Positions 44,224-54,743 are shown, numbered from the stretch's first letter. The stretch: 64,000 bases of DNA from Bacillus sp. FJAT-42315 (GCF_002797375.1 NZ_KZ454941.1:1256503-1320502), one strand, 5' to 3'. A program made the numbers and translations. Notes: a model not told the origin generated them from the letters alone.

Positions 44224-45686
44224 AAAGTGCATCAAAATTTGAAAAGTTTGCGGCCCGCTGCTGGAATTTACTGAACGAAGGCAAGCCGTTTACGCCTATC
44301 TTTGTCATTGGTACGATGCTGATTTATCATTTTTTTGACTTAGGACAAGTGGAACATTTGAAAGCGTTAGGTTTGGGTTTTTTGCTCGTATTACCGCTTT
44401 TTGTTCTTTATTTTATTTATGATTTTCCACTCTTTTTAAGAAATTATTTATGGATGCCGTTCGTTGCTTTTTTGCTAATTGGAGGAACGGTTGATTTTTC
44501 GCTATTGGCGCTAGCGTTAGGTTTATATTTTTTCTTTACGGTCTTCTTTTGGGGGACGATTTATTATCATTTACGGATCGGCATCACGCTTTGGAACTTC
44601 ACTCGTTTTTGGAAGCTTGTACTGAAAAACAGTGATTCGACAAGCGGGAATGCTCAGGAGCAACTACCGAAATTTTTGCTGTTACTGATGCTTTGGCAGC
44701 AGTTTTTCGAACAAAGTGTCGCAGGTGTAGCGATCGATTGGAACAGTATTGGCTGGTTTTATGCCGGAGTATTTCTATTTACTTTCATTCTTCACCGTTA
44801 TTTATTTGATTGGAAGCCAAAGCCGTATGAACAATATGCAACGATGCCAGAAGTGGCTCCTGATCATCAAACCGATCGAGTCGTTGTGATTGTCATTGAT
44901 GGCATGCGTAAAGAGCGTTTTTATGAAGCAAACACCCCTTACCTTGATTTTTTGAAGGAGAACGGGACAGAATATACGAATATGGAAACGGTCTATCCCG
45001 CTCGAACGGTCGTTTGTTTTTCTTCAATGTTTACTGGCACTTATCCATTTGAACATGGCATTCAGTCGAATATGGTGTACAAACTTGGCATCAAAACCGA
45101 AAGTATTTTTGATTCGCTTAGAAAGGTTGGCAAAAAAGGACGCCTGCTCGGTATTGCTCATTTAGTTGATTCGATGGGGGATGATGTCGAAACGGTCACA
45201 GCTGTCATGAAAAATGATGAGGCCGATCCGAACATTATGAAGCGAGCGAAAAAAATCATGAAGGAGCAAGATCCAGATTTATTTATCGTTCAAATGATTG
45301 CGACCGACCAAACCGGACATAGTCGCGGCGTGTTTTATGATGAGTACATTGAGAAAATCGAAGAAGCCGATGCATTGGTGAAGGATTTTGTTGAGTGGTT
45401 ACAAGCGGAAGGGAAGATGGACAATACAACCTTGATGATTTGTGCCGATCACGGTCAAGCAGACGGCATCGGTGGACACGGACATTTAGATGAAGGAGAA
45501 CGATTTGTGCCATTCTTTATGCATGGGCCAAATATTAAGCAAGGGGAGAAAGTGCAAGAAAAACGCAGTCTTGTGTCAATGGCGTCTACTCTTGCGTATA
45601 TACTTGGTGCTCCGCTACCAGACCATGCCCGCGGACCAGTACTAGAAGAAGCATTTGTAGAAAAGAGGAATGAATCCATTGACTAA
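44220..45686 (+). CDS. Membrane-anchored alkaline-phosphatase-superfamily phosphodiesterase
   Basis: A 488-aa protein. Residues about 20-200 form six or so membrane segments; the C-terminal half (about 215-488) is a nucleotide-pyrophosphatase/phosphodiesterase domain. Metal and nucleophile residues appear in order: VIVIDGMRKE (metal Asp), PARTVVCFSSMFTGTYP (Thr/Ser nucleophile region), TDQTGHSRG (Asp, His) and CADHGQADG...GHG (Asp-His). The ATG overlaps the previous stop (ATGA). Likely acts on a lipid-linked or polymer phosphodiester on the outer face; substrate unknown. Confidence 0.83.
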   Translation: MKSASKFEKFAARCWNLLNEGKPFTPIFVIGTMLIYHFFDLGQVEHLKALGLGFLLVLPLFVLYFIYDFPLFLRNYLWMPFVAFLLIGGTVDFSLLALALGLYFFFTVFFWGTIYYHLRIGITLWNFTRFWKLVLKNSDSTSGNAQEQLPKFLLLLMLWQQFFEQSVAGVAIDWNSIGWFYAGVFLFTFILHRYLFDWKPKPYEQYATMPEVAPDHQTDRVVVIVIDGMRKERFYEANTPYLDFLKENGTEYTNMETVYPARTVVCFSSMFTGTYPFEHGIQSNMVYKLGIKTESIFDSLRKVGKKGRLLGIAHLVDSMGDDVETVTAVMKNDEADPNIMKRAKKIMKEQDPDLFIVQMIATDQTGHSRGVFYDEYIEKIEEADALVKDFVEWLQAEGKMDNTTLMICADHGQADGIGGHGHLDEGERFVPFFMHGPNIKQGEKVQEKRSLVSMASTLAYILGAPLPDHARGPVLEEAFVEKRNESID

Positions 45687-46419
45687 AAAGAAAATTGTTG
45701 TATTTTTGCCTGCTTACAACGAAGAAGAAGCGATTGCCGCTGTCATTCAAGAGGTGCCGCGGCAATTTGATCCTTCGATTGTTGTAGAGGTGTTGGTGAT
45801 TAATGATGGGTCAACCGATCGGACGGTTGAAGTCGCTCAAGCAGCAGGAGCCGATCATATTGTGCATATGGAGAAAAACAGCGGACTAGGTGCCGCTGTT
45901 CGTCGTGGTTTGCAAGAATGCCTTCGTTTGCAAGCGGATATTGGTGTGATGATTGATGCGGATGGTGAATATCCTGCTAGACAAATTCCAGAGCTGATTG
46001 AGCCGATCTTACGTGGAGAAGCAGATTATACGATGGGCTCTCGATTTAAAGGAACAATTGATGGAATGAGAATTCATCGCCGTTTAGGAAACTATTGTTT
46101 TACTTTGTTGCAATCGATCTTGCTACGTCAGTGGATTTATGACGGTCAATCGGGGATGCGGGCATTTTCTAATGATGTGATGGCAGAAGCAGAAATTATT
46201 CATGATTATAACTATGCGCAAGTGGTCACATTGAATATTGTTCGCAAAGGGTTTCGAATGAAAGAAGTACCAATTGAGTATCAAGTGCGTACCACTGGGC
46301 AGTCATTTATTAAATTTAAATCGTATATGATGAATGTGTTACCAGCCATTTATAAAGAAATGAGCCGCCCAGTACAAAAAGTCGAGCGAACAAAAAAGTA
46401 TATAGCTACAAAAAACTAA
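45670..46419 (+). CDS. Glycosyltransferase family 2, dolichol-phosphate-mannose synthase type
   Basis: A 249-aa GT-A enzyme that would transfer a sugar from a nucleotide donor to a polyprenyl phosphate. NDGSTDRT (about 40-47) binds the nucleotide; DADGEYP (about 97-103) is the D-x-D metal motif. No C-terminal membrane domain, so it is the soluble DPM1 type. It overlaps the phosphodiesterase gene by 17 bp. The polyprenyl-sugar could serve the GT-C-like enzyme at 48279. Confidence 0.87.
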   Translation: MNPLTKKKIVVFLPAYNEEEAIAAVIQEVPRQFDPSIVVEVLVINDGSTDRTVEVAQAAGADHIVHMEKNSGLGAAVRRGLQECLRLQADIGVMIDADGEYPARQIPELIEPILRGEADYTMGSRFKGTIDGMRIHRRLGNYCFTLLQSILLRQWIYDGQSGMRAFSNDVMAEAEIIHDYNYAQVVTLNIVRKGFRMKEVPIEYQVRTTGQSFIKFKSYMMNVLPAIYKEMSRPVQKVERTKKYIATKN

Positions 46420-46439
46420 ATATTTGTGACAAAAAAATA

Positions 46440-46468
46440 TTGACAATAAAATTGATAATCATTATCAT
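46440..46468 (+). promoter_or_regulatory. Promoter of the FTR1 iron operon
   Basis: TTGACA, exactly 17 bases, TATCAT; the Fur box covers the spacer end and the -10. Confidence 0.8.
46453..46467. promoter_or_regulatory. Fur box (perfect)
   Basis: TGATAATCATTATCA is an exact 7-1-7 Fur consensus overlapping the -10. Confidence 0.95.
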
Positions 46469-46490
46469 CAAATAGATGGGAGGCACGGAA

Positions 46491-47246
46491 ATGAAAAAAA
46501 GTTCTCTTTTTTTAAGTTTTATATTTATATTTATACTTAATTCTTTTGCTTTTCCTCTAAATACAGCTGCCTATTCTTATGGTGATCCAAATGAAGAGAA
46601 AATGGCGGAAGCGTATAAAGAGTTAACTGTTCATCTCGATCATGATGACTGGGGAAAAGTAAAAGAAGTTTATCAAACGTATGAGAAGGATTTTAGTTTA
46701 TATTTTAAGAAAACGGTACCAGATATAGAAAAGGCCATTGAGAGTAAAGATAAAGAATTGATGCGCCGTAGCTGGCAAGCAGCGATGCGCTTAAATATTG
46801 AACGGCGCCTTCATTTCGCACAAGAGCAATTTGATGATTACGGTCAAGCGAAATTGCTGTTGGCGAAAGCGCGTGGAACGTTTGCGGTTTTAGAACCAGA
46901 AATGGTTGAGCAAACAGATCAGACAACAGTTGATAGCATTTATAAAGCATTTGATGATTCTTTGAAAGCATTAGGGAATCCGGGATTGTTCGGAATCGGT
47001 GATCAACAAAATGATCCAGAGACATTTACGAAACAAACGCAATTTATTATTGATACCATCCAGCCGATTTTTCCAATTGTGTCGGAAGAACAAGATAAAA
47101 GTCACTTAACGAAAGACAACTTAGACTTTCTTGATCAAATGCAAGAGGGCGGGACATCGAGCTTTTGGTTCTGGCTATCTATCGGCCTCGTTGTTTTATT
47201 AATCGTGATGATTGTTGTGAATAAACGGAAACAAAAGAAGCAATAG
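46491..47246 (+). CDS. Membrane-anchored FTR1 partner protein
   Basis: A 251-aa exported protein: signal peptide (about 1-27), an all-helical extracytoplasmic body (about 30-220) and a C-terminal membrane helix (about 226-245) followed by KRKQKK. Many FTR1 permeases carry a similar helical region fused N-terminally; here it is a separate gene 24 bp ahead of the permease, under a Fur box. It probably binds or delivers ferric/ferrous iron to FTR1. ATG 46491 is chosen with GGGAGGC upstream. Confidence 0.82.
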   Translation: MKKSSLFLSFIFIFILNSFAFPLNTAAYSYGDPNEEKMAEAYKELTVHLDHDDWGKVKEVYQTYEKDFSLYFKKTVPDIEKAIESKDKELMRRSWQAAMRLNIERRLHFAQEQFDDYGQAKLLLAKARGTFAVLEPEMVEQTDQTTVDSIYKAFDDSLKALGNPGLFGIGDQQNDPETFTKQTQFIIDTIQPIFPIVSEEQDKSHLTKDNLDFLDQMQEGGTSSFWFWLSIGLVVLLIVMIVVNKRKQKKQ

Positions 47247-47270
47247 GAAAAGGCGCAGGGGGAGTACAAC

Positions 47271-48194
47271 ATGGATTTTCAAGCATTTTTAATTACGCTA
47301 CGTGAAGCGTTAGAAGCGATCTTAATCGTTGGTTTAATTCTTTCTTATTTAACGCGGTTAGATGCTAACCAATATAAAAAATGGATTTATGTCGGCGTAT
47401 TTTTAGCGATTGTTTCCAGCTTTTTAATTGCTCTCGTGTTCCAAGTCGTGTTCACGGGGTTTGCCAGCTTCGGTTCAGAAGTTTATTTAAAAGTAGGAAT
47501 TTTATTCGCTTCGGTCTTTTTATTAACGCATATGGTCATTTGGATGAAGAAGGAATCTAAAGATGTTAACGGCGATATGCAGAAAAAAATTGGTGCAGCG
47601 GTGACAGCAGGCAGTGTGTCCGCTTTAATTATTCACTCCTACTTAATCGTCGTTCGTGAAGGAGTAGAAACGGTCTTTTTCTTCGCAGCGATCAGTGGCG
47701 GAGATATTACAAAAGTATTTCAAAGTTCAGGTGCGTTAGCTGGTTTATTAATGGCTCTCGTGCTCGGCTATATGTTCTTCTCCGGTACGATGAAGTTTTC
47801 ACTGAAAACATTCTTCAATGTGACAGGAATTCTGATTATGTTCATTGCCGCAGGTTTGCTCGTTCAAGGGATTGGCGTGTTGCAAGACCTTGGAAAGATG
47901 GGTTCTCTTTACACGACAGCGGAAGGAAAGCCGGCGGAAGTGTACAATATTATTCATATTATGCCAGAGCATTATCAAGATGAAATGCACTATCTTCGCG
48001 ATACGGGAAATGAAACACTGATTAGTGGTCAAGTCGGATTGTTTATGGCGGCCATGTTCGGTTACAGTCATAATCCATCGCTTGAGCAAGTGCTTGGTTA
48101 CTGGGGATACTTTGCTATCGTTCTGGTTATGATGCGACTTATTAGTCAAGGAAAAATCAGTAAACCGTCATTCAAGAAAAGAAAAGCTGTATAA
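47271..48194 (+). CDS. FTR1 family iron permease
   Basis: A 307-aa high-affinity iron permease with seven membrane segments. Two R-E-x-x-E iron motifs are visible: REALE (about 11-15, LITLREALEAIL) and REGVE (about 128-132, VVREGVETVFFF). Fur-regulated with the preceding partner protein; ends at a terminator. The classic EfeB peroxidase gene is absent, so it is not a standard EfeUOB set. Confidence 0.93.
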   Translation: MDFQAFLITLREALEAILIVGLILSYLTRLDANQYKKWIYVGVFLAIVSSFLIALVFQVVFTGFASFGSEVYLKVGILFASVFLLTHMVIWMKKESKDVNGDMQKKIGAAVTAGSVSALIIHSYLIVVREGVETVFFFAAISGGDITKVFQSSGALAGLLMALVLGYMFFSGTMKFSLKTFFNVTGILIMFIAAGLLVQGIGVLQDLGKMGSLYTTAEGKPAEVYNIIHIMPEHYQDEMHYLRDTGNETLISGQVGLFMAAMFGYSHNPSLEQVLGYWGYFAIVLVMMRLISQGKISKPSFKKRKAV

Positions 48195-48211
48195 TGTTGA
48201 TCTCCCTCTGC

Positions 48212-48237
48212 AAGACTCGCCTTTAGGCGGGTCTTTA
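48212..48237 (+). terminator. Terminator of the FTR1 operon
   Basis: AAGACTCGCC pairs with GGCGGGTCTT around TTTA, then T-rich. Confidence 0.8.
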
Positions 48238-48278
48238 TTGTCGTTTAGGCTACTACTTTCATTTCAAAGGAGCTTTGT

Positions 48279-49727
48279 ATGCGTACTCTTTATGTAAAGA
48301 TCATGATCATTGCACTGTTAGCATTATGGGGATATATCTTTGCCTTGCCAACTGTTATTCCTTCTACGTGGGATCAAGTGGATTTTGCCCTTGGTGTCAT
48401 TCGTTTTGACTTATTAACGATGCAACCTCATTTTCCAGGTTACCCCTTTTTTATACTAGCGGCTACAGTGGTGAATGCGGTCGTGAAAGATGCTGAGTTT
48501 GCGATATCGATGTGGAATAAAGCGATCTATTTGACGAGCCTTTATCCGCTTTTTAAGTTAGCGAAGCATTCCTTGCCGACTGTGCCAGCTTTTTTGACAG
48601 CTATTGTCATTCATTGCTTGCCGTTTTCTCTTATTATGATGCAACAACCAATTTCTGAACCGATGGCACTGTCTATCTTTTTCTGGTTTCTTTGGTCACT
48701 GATGCGTGCGTTTGAACGAGGAACGAGAGAGGCTGGCGTTTGGCCCATGCTATTATTAGCGATATTATTTGGGGTTCGCCTCTCCTATGTGGCTGCCTTT
48801 GTGGCTATTATTGTATACTGGATATGGTATTGGAAAAAAACAAACGATGGACGTGGGATTGTTTTTCAGCTTGTTCTATTGATCGCGGCCAATTTAGCTT
48901 GGGTGAGCGCATTAATTAGTAATGTTGGTAGCTTGAAAACATTTATTGATATTGCTTTAGGGTTTACCGATGGTCATTTTACTGAATGGGGAGGCACAGC
49001 GATTGCGAGCGATGCTTCTTTGTTTGAAAGAATCCATTATTTACTGTTCTACAATATGTTATGGAGTGGTACTTTTGTTGAACATTTTGCGTTAACACTC
49101 GTCTTAGGAGGGACATTGCTAGCTGCTTTCTTCAATAAAAATAAAGAGAAAAGTGATATCGTTTGGTTCAGTTGGTTTGCCGTATTCCTTTCTTATTTTC
49201 TTTGGGTGCTCTTTGCTCAAAATATCGATAAACCGCGGCATAGTTTGCCCTTAATCTCATTATTGCCACTCTTACTTTTAACGAAAGTAAGCTGGAAAAG
49301 ATGGTTCACGGTTGCTGTTGCGATCACTATTGTTGTTGAAGTGACGATCGCGATACCGTTGTTGAAAGAGCAGGCAAACGATTCGTTAGCTGTCATTCAA
49401 GCTACGAATTATTTAGAAGAAGTACAGGAACCATTTATTGTGTATACTTGGGAGGAAACGAGGGTATTTGAATATCGCCAAGTTTCTTTTCCTCATAAGC
49501 GGCTGTTTAGCTACGATCACTTTATCGCAGATGCTTCATTACAAAGAAATCGCCACATTTATTTGACAGATAAAGTTGTGCATGGCTTTGAACAGCAAAC
49601 CGGCCAATCATTAACGAATCAACTGACGAAAAAAGCTGAATTTACATCAAATCATTTGTTTGATCCTGTGTATGATCAAGTGATTCTTTATGAGTGGACG
49701 CCATCTGGAGGTGGAAAAAATGAATGA
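48279..49727 (+). CDS. GT-C-like membrane glycosyltransferase
   Basis: A 482-aa protein with about ten membrane segments and a soluble C-terminus (about 375-482). After the first segment come an Asp ([11 protein letters not shown]) and FPGYPFF, in the arrangement of GT39/ArnT-type GT-C enzymes that use polyprenyl-phosphate sugars. This suggests surface glycosylation with the sugar lipid made by the 45670 enzyme. The family match is moderate. AAAGGAGC ribosome site; the end overlaps uvrC by 8 bp. Confidence 0.68.
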   Translation: MRTLYVKIMIIALLALWGYIFALPTVIPSTWDQVDFALGVIRFDLLTMQPHFPGYPFFILAATVVNAVVKDAEFAISMWNKAIYLTSLYPLFKLAKHSLPTVPAFLTAIVIHCLPFSLIMMQQPISEPMALSIFFWFLWSLMRAFERGTREAGVWPMLLLAILFGVRLSYVAAFVAIIVYWIWYWKKTNDGRGIVFQLVLLIAANLAWVSALISNVGSLKTFIDIALGFTDGHFTEWGGTAIASDASLFERIHYLLFYNMLWSGTFVEHFALTLVLGGTLLAAFFNKNKEKSDIVWFSWFAVFLSYFLWVLFAQNIDKPRHSLPLISLLPLLLLTKVSWKRWFTVAVAITIVVEVTIAIPLLKEQANDSLAVIQATNYLEEVQEPFIVYTWEETRVFEYRQVSFPHKRLFSYDHFIADASLQRNRHIYLTDKVVHGFEQQTGQSLTNQLTKKAEFTSNHLFDPVYDQVILYEWTPSGGGKNE

Positions 49728-51489
49728 TATTATTAAACATAAATTAGCGTTGCTTCCGGATCAGCCGGGCTGTTATTTAATGAAGGACCGGTATGGAACG
49801 GTCATTTATGTCGGGAAGGCAAAGGTGTTGAAAAATCGTGTGCGCTCTTATTTTACCGGCTCTCATGATGGCAAAACGCAGCGTCTCGTCAATGAAATTG
49901 AAGACTTTGAGTACATTATGACTTCTTCTAATTTAGAAGCATTAATTTTAGAACTGAACTTAATTAAAAAGCATGATCCAAAATATAATATTATGTTAAA
50001 GGATGACAAAAGCTATCCATTCATTAAAGTAACGGCTGAACGTCATCCACGACTACTCATCACTCGAAAAGTACAAAAGGATAAAGGGAAATATTTCGGC
50101 CCTTACCCGAATGCACAGGCAGCTAATGAGACGAAAAAATTATTAGACCGATTGTATCCTTTAAGAAAGTGTACGAACTTGCCTGATCGAGTTTGCCTTT
50201 ATTATCATATGGGGCAATGCTTAGCTCCTTGTGTGAAAGAAGTGACGGAGGAAGACTATCGACATATTACCCAGGAAATAAGTCGATTTCTACAGGGCGG
50301 GCATCAGCAAGTGAAAGAGCAATTAACAGCAAAAATGCACGAAGCAGCGGAAAAGCTGGAGTTTGAGCGAGCGAAGGAATATCGAGATCAAATCTCCCAT
50401 ATCGATGCATTAATGGAAAAACAAAAGATCAACACGACCGATTTAATGGATCGTGATGTGTTCGGCTATGCGGTTGATAAAGGCTGGATGTGTGTGCAAG
50501 TCTTTTTTGTCCGTCAAGGAAAGCTAATTGAACGTGACGTCTCTTTATTTCCGTTTTACGATGAGCCGGAAGAAGAGTTTTTAACGTATCTAAACCAATT
50601 TTATGACCAGCCGAACCACTTTAAGCCGAAGGAAATATTGTTGCCAGAGGAAATCGATGCGACTTTAGCAGAACAATTGATTGAAGTGAAGATGTTGAAG
50701 CCGCAAAAAGGTCAAAAGAAAGAGCTCGTCAAGTTAGCAGAGAAAAATGCAGCCGTTGCGTTGCAAGAAAAATTTGCTTTAATTGAACGAGACGAGGAGC
50801 GAACGATTAAAGCGGTGGAACGACTCGGTGAAGCGATGAATATTCACCTTCCTCTTCGCATTGAGGCTTTCGATAATTCTAATATTCAAGGGACAGATCC
50901 AGTTTCCGCGATGATCGTCTTTATCGATGGGAAACCGATGAAGAAGGAATATCGTAAATTTAAGATTAAAACGGTGGAAGGACCAGATGATTACGGATCC
51001 ATGCGTGAAGTGATTCGTCGTCGTTACACTCGGGTGTTAAAAGAAGGTCTCCCATTACCAGATTTAGTGGTGATTGATGGAGGAAAAGGGCAGGTTGAAG
51101 CGGCAAGAGAGGTTCTAGTACATGAATTGAACCTAGATGTTCCAGTCGCTGGGCTTGCGAAAGATGATAAGCATCGTACTTCTCAGTTGTTATATGGTGA
51201 CCCGCTTGAAGTCGTCCCGCTTCAACATAATAGTCAGGAATTTTATTTATTGCAGCGGATTCAAGATGAAGTGCACCGTTTTGCAATTACGTTTCATCGT
51301 GAGCTACGTGGGAAGAGTGCTTTTCAATCGATTTTAGATGACATTGATGGTGTTGGACCAAAAAGAAAGAAAATGCTATTGAAAGCCTTTGGTTCTGTAA
51401 AAAAATTGAAGACAGCTACGAAGGAAGAGATTGTAGCGATTGGCATTCCGGAGCGGACAGCAGAAGTAATAATTGAAAAATTAAAATAG
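49720..51489 (+). CDS. uvrC: Excinuclease ABC subunit C
   Basis: Makes both incisions in nucleotide excision repair. A 589-aa protein: GIY-YIG nuclease (about 10-95, with [12 protein letters not shown]), a Cys cluster ([21 protein letters not shown] split over about 145-165), UVR motif (about 198-233), the RNase-H-like C-terminal nuclease ([19 protein letters not shown]) and a (HhH)2 end. ATG 49720 is used because GGAGGTGG lies just upstream; an upstream in-frame start would overlap the preceding gene by 38 bp. Confidence 0.95.
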   Translation: MNDIIKHKLALLPDQPGCYLMKDRYGTVIYVGKAKVLKNRVRSYFTGSHDGKTQRLVNEIEDFEYIMTSSNLEALILELNLIKKHDPKYNIMLKDDKSYPFIKVTAERHPRLLITRKVQKDKGKYFGPYPNAQAANETKKLLDRLYPLRKCTNLPDRVCLYYHMGQCLAPCVKEVTEEDYRHITQEISRFLQGGHQQVKEQLTAKMHEAAEKLEFERAKEYRDQISHIDALMEKQKINTTDLMDRDVFGYAVDKGWMCVQVFFVRQGKLIERDVSLFPFYDEPEEEFLTYLNQFYDQPNHFKPKEILLPEEIDATLAEQLIEVKMLKPQKGQKKELVKLAEKNAAVALQEKFALIERDEERTIKAVERLGEAMNIHLPLRIEAFDNSNIQGTDPVSAMIVFIDGKPMKKEYRKFKIKTVEGPDDYGSMREVIRRRYTRVLKEGLPLPDLVVIDGGKGQVEAAREVLVHELNLDVPVAGLAKDDKHRTSQLLYGDPLEVVPLQHNSQEFYLLQRIQDEVHRFAITFHRELRGKSAFQSILDDIDGVGPKRKKMLLKAFGSVKKLKTATKEEIVAIGIPERTAEVIIEKLK

Positions 51490-51504
51490 ATGACAGTTAT
51501 TATG

Positions 51505-51531
51505 GGCAGCGGGGAGCAATGCCCCGCTGCC
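51505..51531. terminator. GC-rich hairpin between uvrC and yslB
   Basis: GGCAGCGGGG pairs with CCCCGCTGCC around a 7-base loop, between convergent genes; few Ts follow. Confidence 0.6.
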
Positions 51532-51590
51532 TATCTTATAGCGTGAAAAACGAAGAAATATGTATAGCAGTCCGATGTAATACTCTCTAT

Positions 51591-52016
51591 CTACTCCCAC
51601 TTCACGGTCACTTGAACTGTTTGAGCGCGCTTTTGAACTTCACATATTGACTCGGCGATCGTTTGTGCTTGTAAGCTAATTTGTTCAGCTAAAAATCCAC
51701 TTTCTAATGTGAAGGAAGGTTCGGTTTGAACAGAAAACCTTCGATCAATAAAGGGACCGCTCAAAACGAATATTTTTGCGTTTTTTGATTCTTTTAGTAG
51801 TGTAAGCTCGCCCCAGCCCGCTTCGATGAAAAAAGAGGCGAGGTCATCAAAGGTAGCACAAGGAAACTTGCGAGCAATCGATTTTCCAGCCCAGTAAAGG
51901 ATGTCTGCTGTTTCTTTCCCTAATACATCTGTAAGCAAAACGTCTCTAATAATTTCATAACCGAAGACAGGGACGGAAAGAGCGTCTGTTTCTTGTTTAT
52001 CAGTTTGGTTTGTCAA
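51591..52016 (-). CDS. DUF2507 family protein (YslB-like)
   Basis: A 141-aa protein similar in sequence and place to B. subtilis YslB, between uvrC and sdhC on the opposite strand. The fold is related to V4R/heme-NO-type small-ligand domains; no function is assigned. Start is TTG 52016 (MTNQTDK) because AAGTGGGGA lies upstream and a TATAAT -10 (about 52042-52047) overlaps the alternative ATG at 52043. Confidence 0.82.
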   Translation of the reverse strand: MTNQTDKQETDALSVPVFGYEIIRDVLLTDVLGKETADILYWAGKSIARKFPCATFDDLASFFIEAGWGELTLLKESKNAKIFVLSGPFIDRRFSVQTEPSFTLESGFLAEQISLQAQTIAESICEVQKRAQTVQVTVKWE

Positions 52017-52193
52017 TTTTAATCCCCACTTTCTGCTATTCATTATATACAACTTGATCGCTAGAAAAAAGGTGGAACGTTCATCTTTCCAATTGTTCTT
52101 TCGACATAATGCTACAATAGTGAAAAAAAGAGGAAAAAAGCATGTTTCATAACTTGTAGTTTTTTCAGAATATAAAAAGATGTATACGCATTC

Positions 52194-52222
52194 TTGACGC
52201 TCTGTGACGTTGGGAGTAAAAT
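52194..52222 (+). promoter_or_regulatory. SigA-type promoter of sdhCAB
   Basis: TTGACG, 17 bases, TAAAAT; the leader to sdhC is about 80 nt. Confidence 0.75.
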
Positions 52223-52310
52223 GGTGTTGTCACATAATTGTTATAATAGGAGGCTATGCAGAATAGTAGAAATATTTTGCCGGACGCTTCAAAATTAAGG
52301 GGGGTAAATC

Positions 52311-52919
52311 GTGGCTGACAATCGAGAGTTTTTTTATCGCAGGTTGCATTCATTACTTGGTGTTATTCCTGTAGGACTGTTTTTAGTACAACACTTAGTA
52401 ATCAACCATTTTGCAACGAAGGGTGAGGAAGCGTTTAACAATGCGGCTCACTTCATGGAGCAGTTACCGTTTCGCTATTTCTTGGAAGTATTCATCATTT
52501 TTCTACCGTTATTATTCCATGCTATTTATGGCTTGTACATTGCCTTTACAGCAAAGAACAATGCGGGTAGATATTCATTCTTCCGAAATCAAATGTTCTT
52601 CCTACAACGTGTATCAGGTGTAGTGACACTTGTGTTTGTTGCGTGGCATGTATGGGAGACAAGAATTCAAGCGGCATTAGGCGCTGATGTGAATTATCAA
52701 ATGATGGAAAGTATTTTATCTAATCCATTTATGCTTGGTTTCTACATAGTTGGAGTTGTGTCTACTATATTCCATTTTGCTAATGGTTTATGGTCATTTT
52801 GTGTAAGTTGGGGAATCACAATTTCTCCACGCTCTCAGCAAATTATGACTTACGTTACAATGGGTGTATTTGTTGCGCTTTCTGTTGTAGGTATTCGTGC
52901 AATTTTAGCTTTCGTTTAA
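52311..52919 (+). CDS. sdhC: Succinate dehydrogenase cytochrome b558 subunit
   Basis: The 202-aa membrane anchor carries two hemes b and passes electrons to menaquinone. Five membrane segments; candidate heme-ligand histidines lie in YRRLHSLLG, LVQHLVINH, LLFHAIYG, VAWHVWET and IFHFANG. Length and order match B. subtilis (202 aa). Start is GTG 52311 with GGGGGG upstream. Confidence 0.95.
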   Translation: MADNREFFYRRLHSLLGVIPVGLFLVQHLVINHFATKGEEAFNNAAHFMEQLPFRYFLEVFIIFLPLLFHAIYGLYIAFTAKNNAGRYSFFRNQMFFLQRVSGVVTLVFVAWHVWETRIQAALGADVNYQMMESILSNPFMLGFYIVGVVSTIFHFANGLWSFCVSWGITISPRSQQIMTYVTMGVFVALSVVGIRAILAFV

Positions 52920-52982
52920 TTTAGATTATGATCTATTTAAAGATACTTAGTTCGGAATTTGGAGAAAAGGGAGTGAGTCTCA

Positions 52983-54743
52983 ATGGGTAAAGGAAAAGTT
53001 ATCGTAGTCGGCGGCGGATTAGCCGGTTTAATGGCTACAATTAAAGCAGCAGAAGAAGGAACGCAAGTCGATCTATTCTCATTAGTTCCAGTAAAGCGTT
53101 CTCACTCTGTTTGTGCGCAAGGCGGTATTAACGGTGCTGTTAATACGAAAGGTGAAGGAGATTCACCTTATGTTCACTTTGATGATACGATCTATGGAGG
53201 AGACTTTCTTGCTAACCAACCACCGGTAGAAGCAATGACAAAAGCAGCTCCAGGAATCATTCACTTATTGGATCGTATGGGAGTTATGTTCAACCGTACG
53301 CCGGAAGGACTTCTTGATTTCCGCCGTTTCGGAGGTACACAACATCACCGTACAGCGTTTGCGGGTGCGACAACTGGTCAACAGCTTTTATATGCATTGG
53401 ATGAGCAAGTTCGTCGTCATGAAGTAGCTGGTCTTGTGACGAAGTACGAAGGATGGGAATTCCTTGGTGCAGTCGTTGACGATGAAGGAATTTGTCGTGG
53501 AATCGTTGGACAAAACTTAACGGATATGAGCATTCAAACGTTCCCTGGTGATGCCGTTATTATGGCGACAGGTGGCCCTGGTATCATTTTCGGAAAATCA
53601 ACGAACTCGGTTATTAACACAGGTTCTGCCGCTTCTATCGTTTATCAACAAGGTGTTAACTATGCGAATGGAGAATTTATCCAAATTCACCCGACAGCAA
53701 TTCCGGGGGATGATAAGCTTCGTCTAATGAGTGAGTCTGCTCGTGGAGAAGGTGGACGTGTTTGGACATACAAAGACGGTAAGCCTTGGTACTTCCTTGA
53801 AGAAAAATATCCGGCTTACGGAAACCTTGTACCGCGTGATATTGCGACACGTGAAATTTTTGATGTGTGTGTGAATCAAAAATTAGGTATCAACGGTGAA
53901 AACATGGTGTATTTGGATCTATCTCATAAAGATCCACATGAACTAGACATCAAACTTGGTGGAATCATTGAAATCTATGAGAAATTCATGGGTGACGATC
54001 CACGTAAAGTGCCAATGAAAATTTTCCCAGCCGTTCACTACTCTATGGGTGGATTATGGGTGGATTATGAGCAACAAACAAATATTCCTGGTTTATTTGC
54101 GGCCGGTGAATGTGATTATTCACAGCATGGTGCGAACCGCTTAGGTGCCAACTCTCTACTTTCTGCTATTTATGGCGGTATGGTAGCTGGACCGAATGCT
54201 GTTAAATACATTAATGGTCTTGAGAAAACATCTGACGCTATTTCTTCTTCTATTTTCGATCGCTATGCGAAGCAAGAAGAAGCGAAATGGAACGAAATCA
54301 TGTCTCTTGATGGAAAAGAAAACGCTTATATCCTTCATAAAGAGCTTGGTGAGTGGATGACAGCGAACGTAACGGTTGTTCGTCACAACGACAAGCTGAA
54401 GCAAACAGATGATAAGATTGTTGAGTTAATGGAACGTTGGAAAAACATCAACATTAACGATACAGCGAAATGGAGCAATCAAGGAGCTGCTTTCACTCGT
54501 CAGTTGAAAAACATGCTTCACCTTGCTCGCGTCATCACAATTGGTGCTTTAAATCGTGACGAAAGCCGTGGAGCGCATTACAAGCCTGACTTCCCGGATC
54601 GTAATGATGAAGACTTCTTGAAAACAACAATGGCAACATTTAAAGGTGATAATGAAGCACCTGCATTCCATTACGAAGATGTGGATATTTCATTAATCCC
54701 TCCTCGTAAGCGCGACTACACTAAGAAGAAGGAGGAGAAATAA
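52983..54743 (+). CDS. sdhA: Succinate dehydrogenase flavoprotein subunit
   Basis: The 586-aa catalytic subunit oxidises succinate to fumarate. FAD-binding VVGGGLAGLMA (about 6-16), the His that binds FAD covalently in SHSVCAQGGING, active-site HRTAFAGATTG and the C-terminal GANRLGANSLL. Length is that of B. subtilis SdhA. Confidence 0.96.
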   Translation: MGKGKVIVVGGGLAGLMATIKAAEEGTQVDLFSLVPVKRSHSVCAQGGINGAVNTKGEGDSPYVHFDDTIYGGDFLANQPPVEAMTKAAPGIIHLLDRMGVMFNRTPEGLLDFRRFGGTQHHRTAFAGATTGQQLLYALDEQVRRHEVAGLVTKYEGWEFLGAVVDDEGICRGIVGQNLTDMSIQTFPGDAVIMATGGPGIIFGKSTNSVINTGSAASIVYQQGVNYANGEFIQIHPTAIPGDDKLRLMSESARGEGGRVWTYKDGKPWYFLEEKYPAYGNLVPRDIATREIFDVCVNQKLGINGENMVYLDLSHKDPHELDIKLGGIIEIYEKFMGDDPRKVPMKIFPAVHYSMGGLWVDYEQQTNIPGLFAAGECDYSQHGANRLGANSLLSAIYGGMVAGPNAVKYINGLEKTSDAISSSIFDRYAKQEEAKWNEIMSLDGKENAYILHKELGEWMTANVTVVRHNDKLKQTDDKIVELMERWKNININDTAKWSNQGAAFTRQLKNMLHLARVITIGALNRDESRGAHYKPDFPDRNDEDFLKTTMATFKGDNEAPAFHYEDVDISLIPPRKRDYTKKKEEK

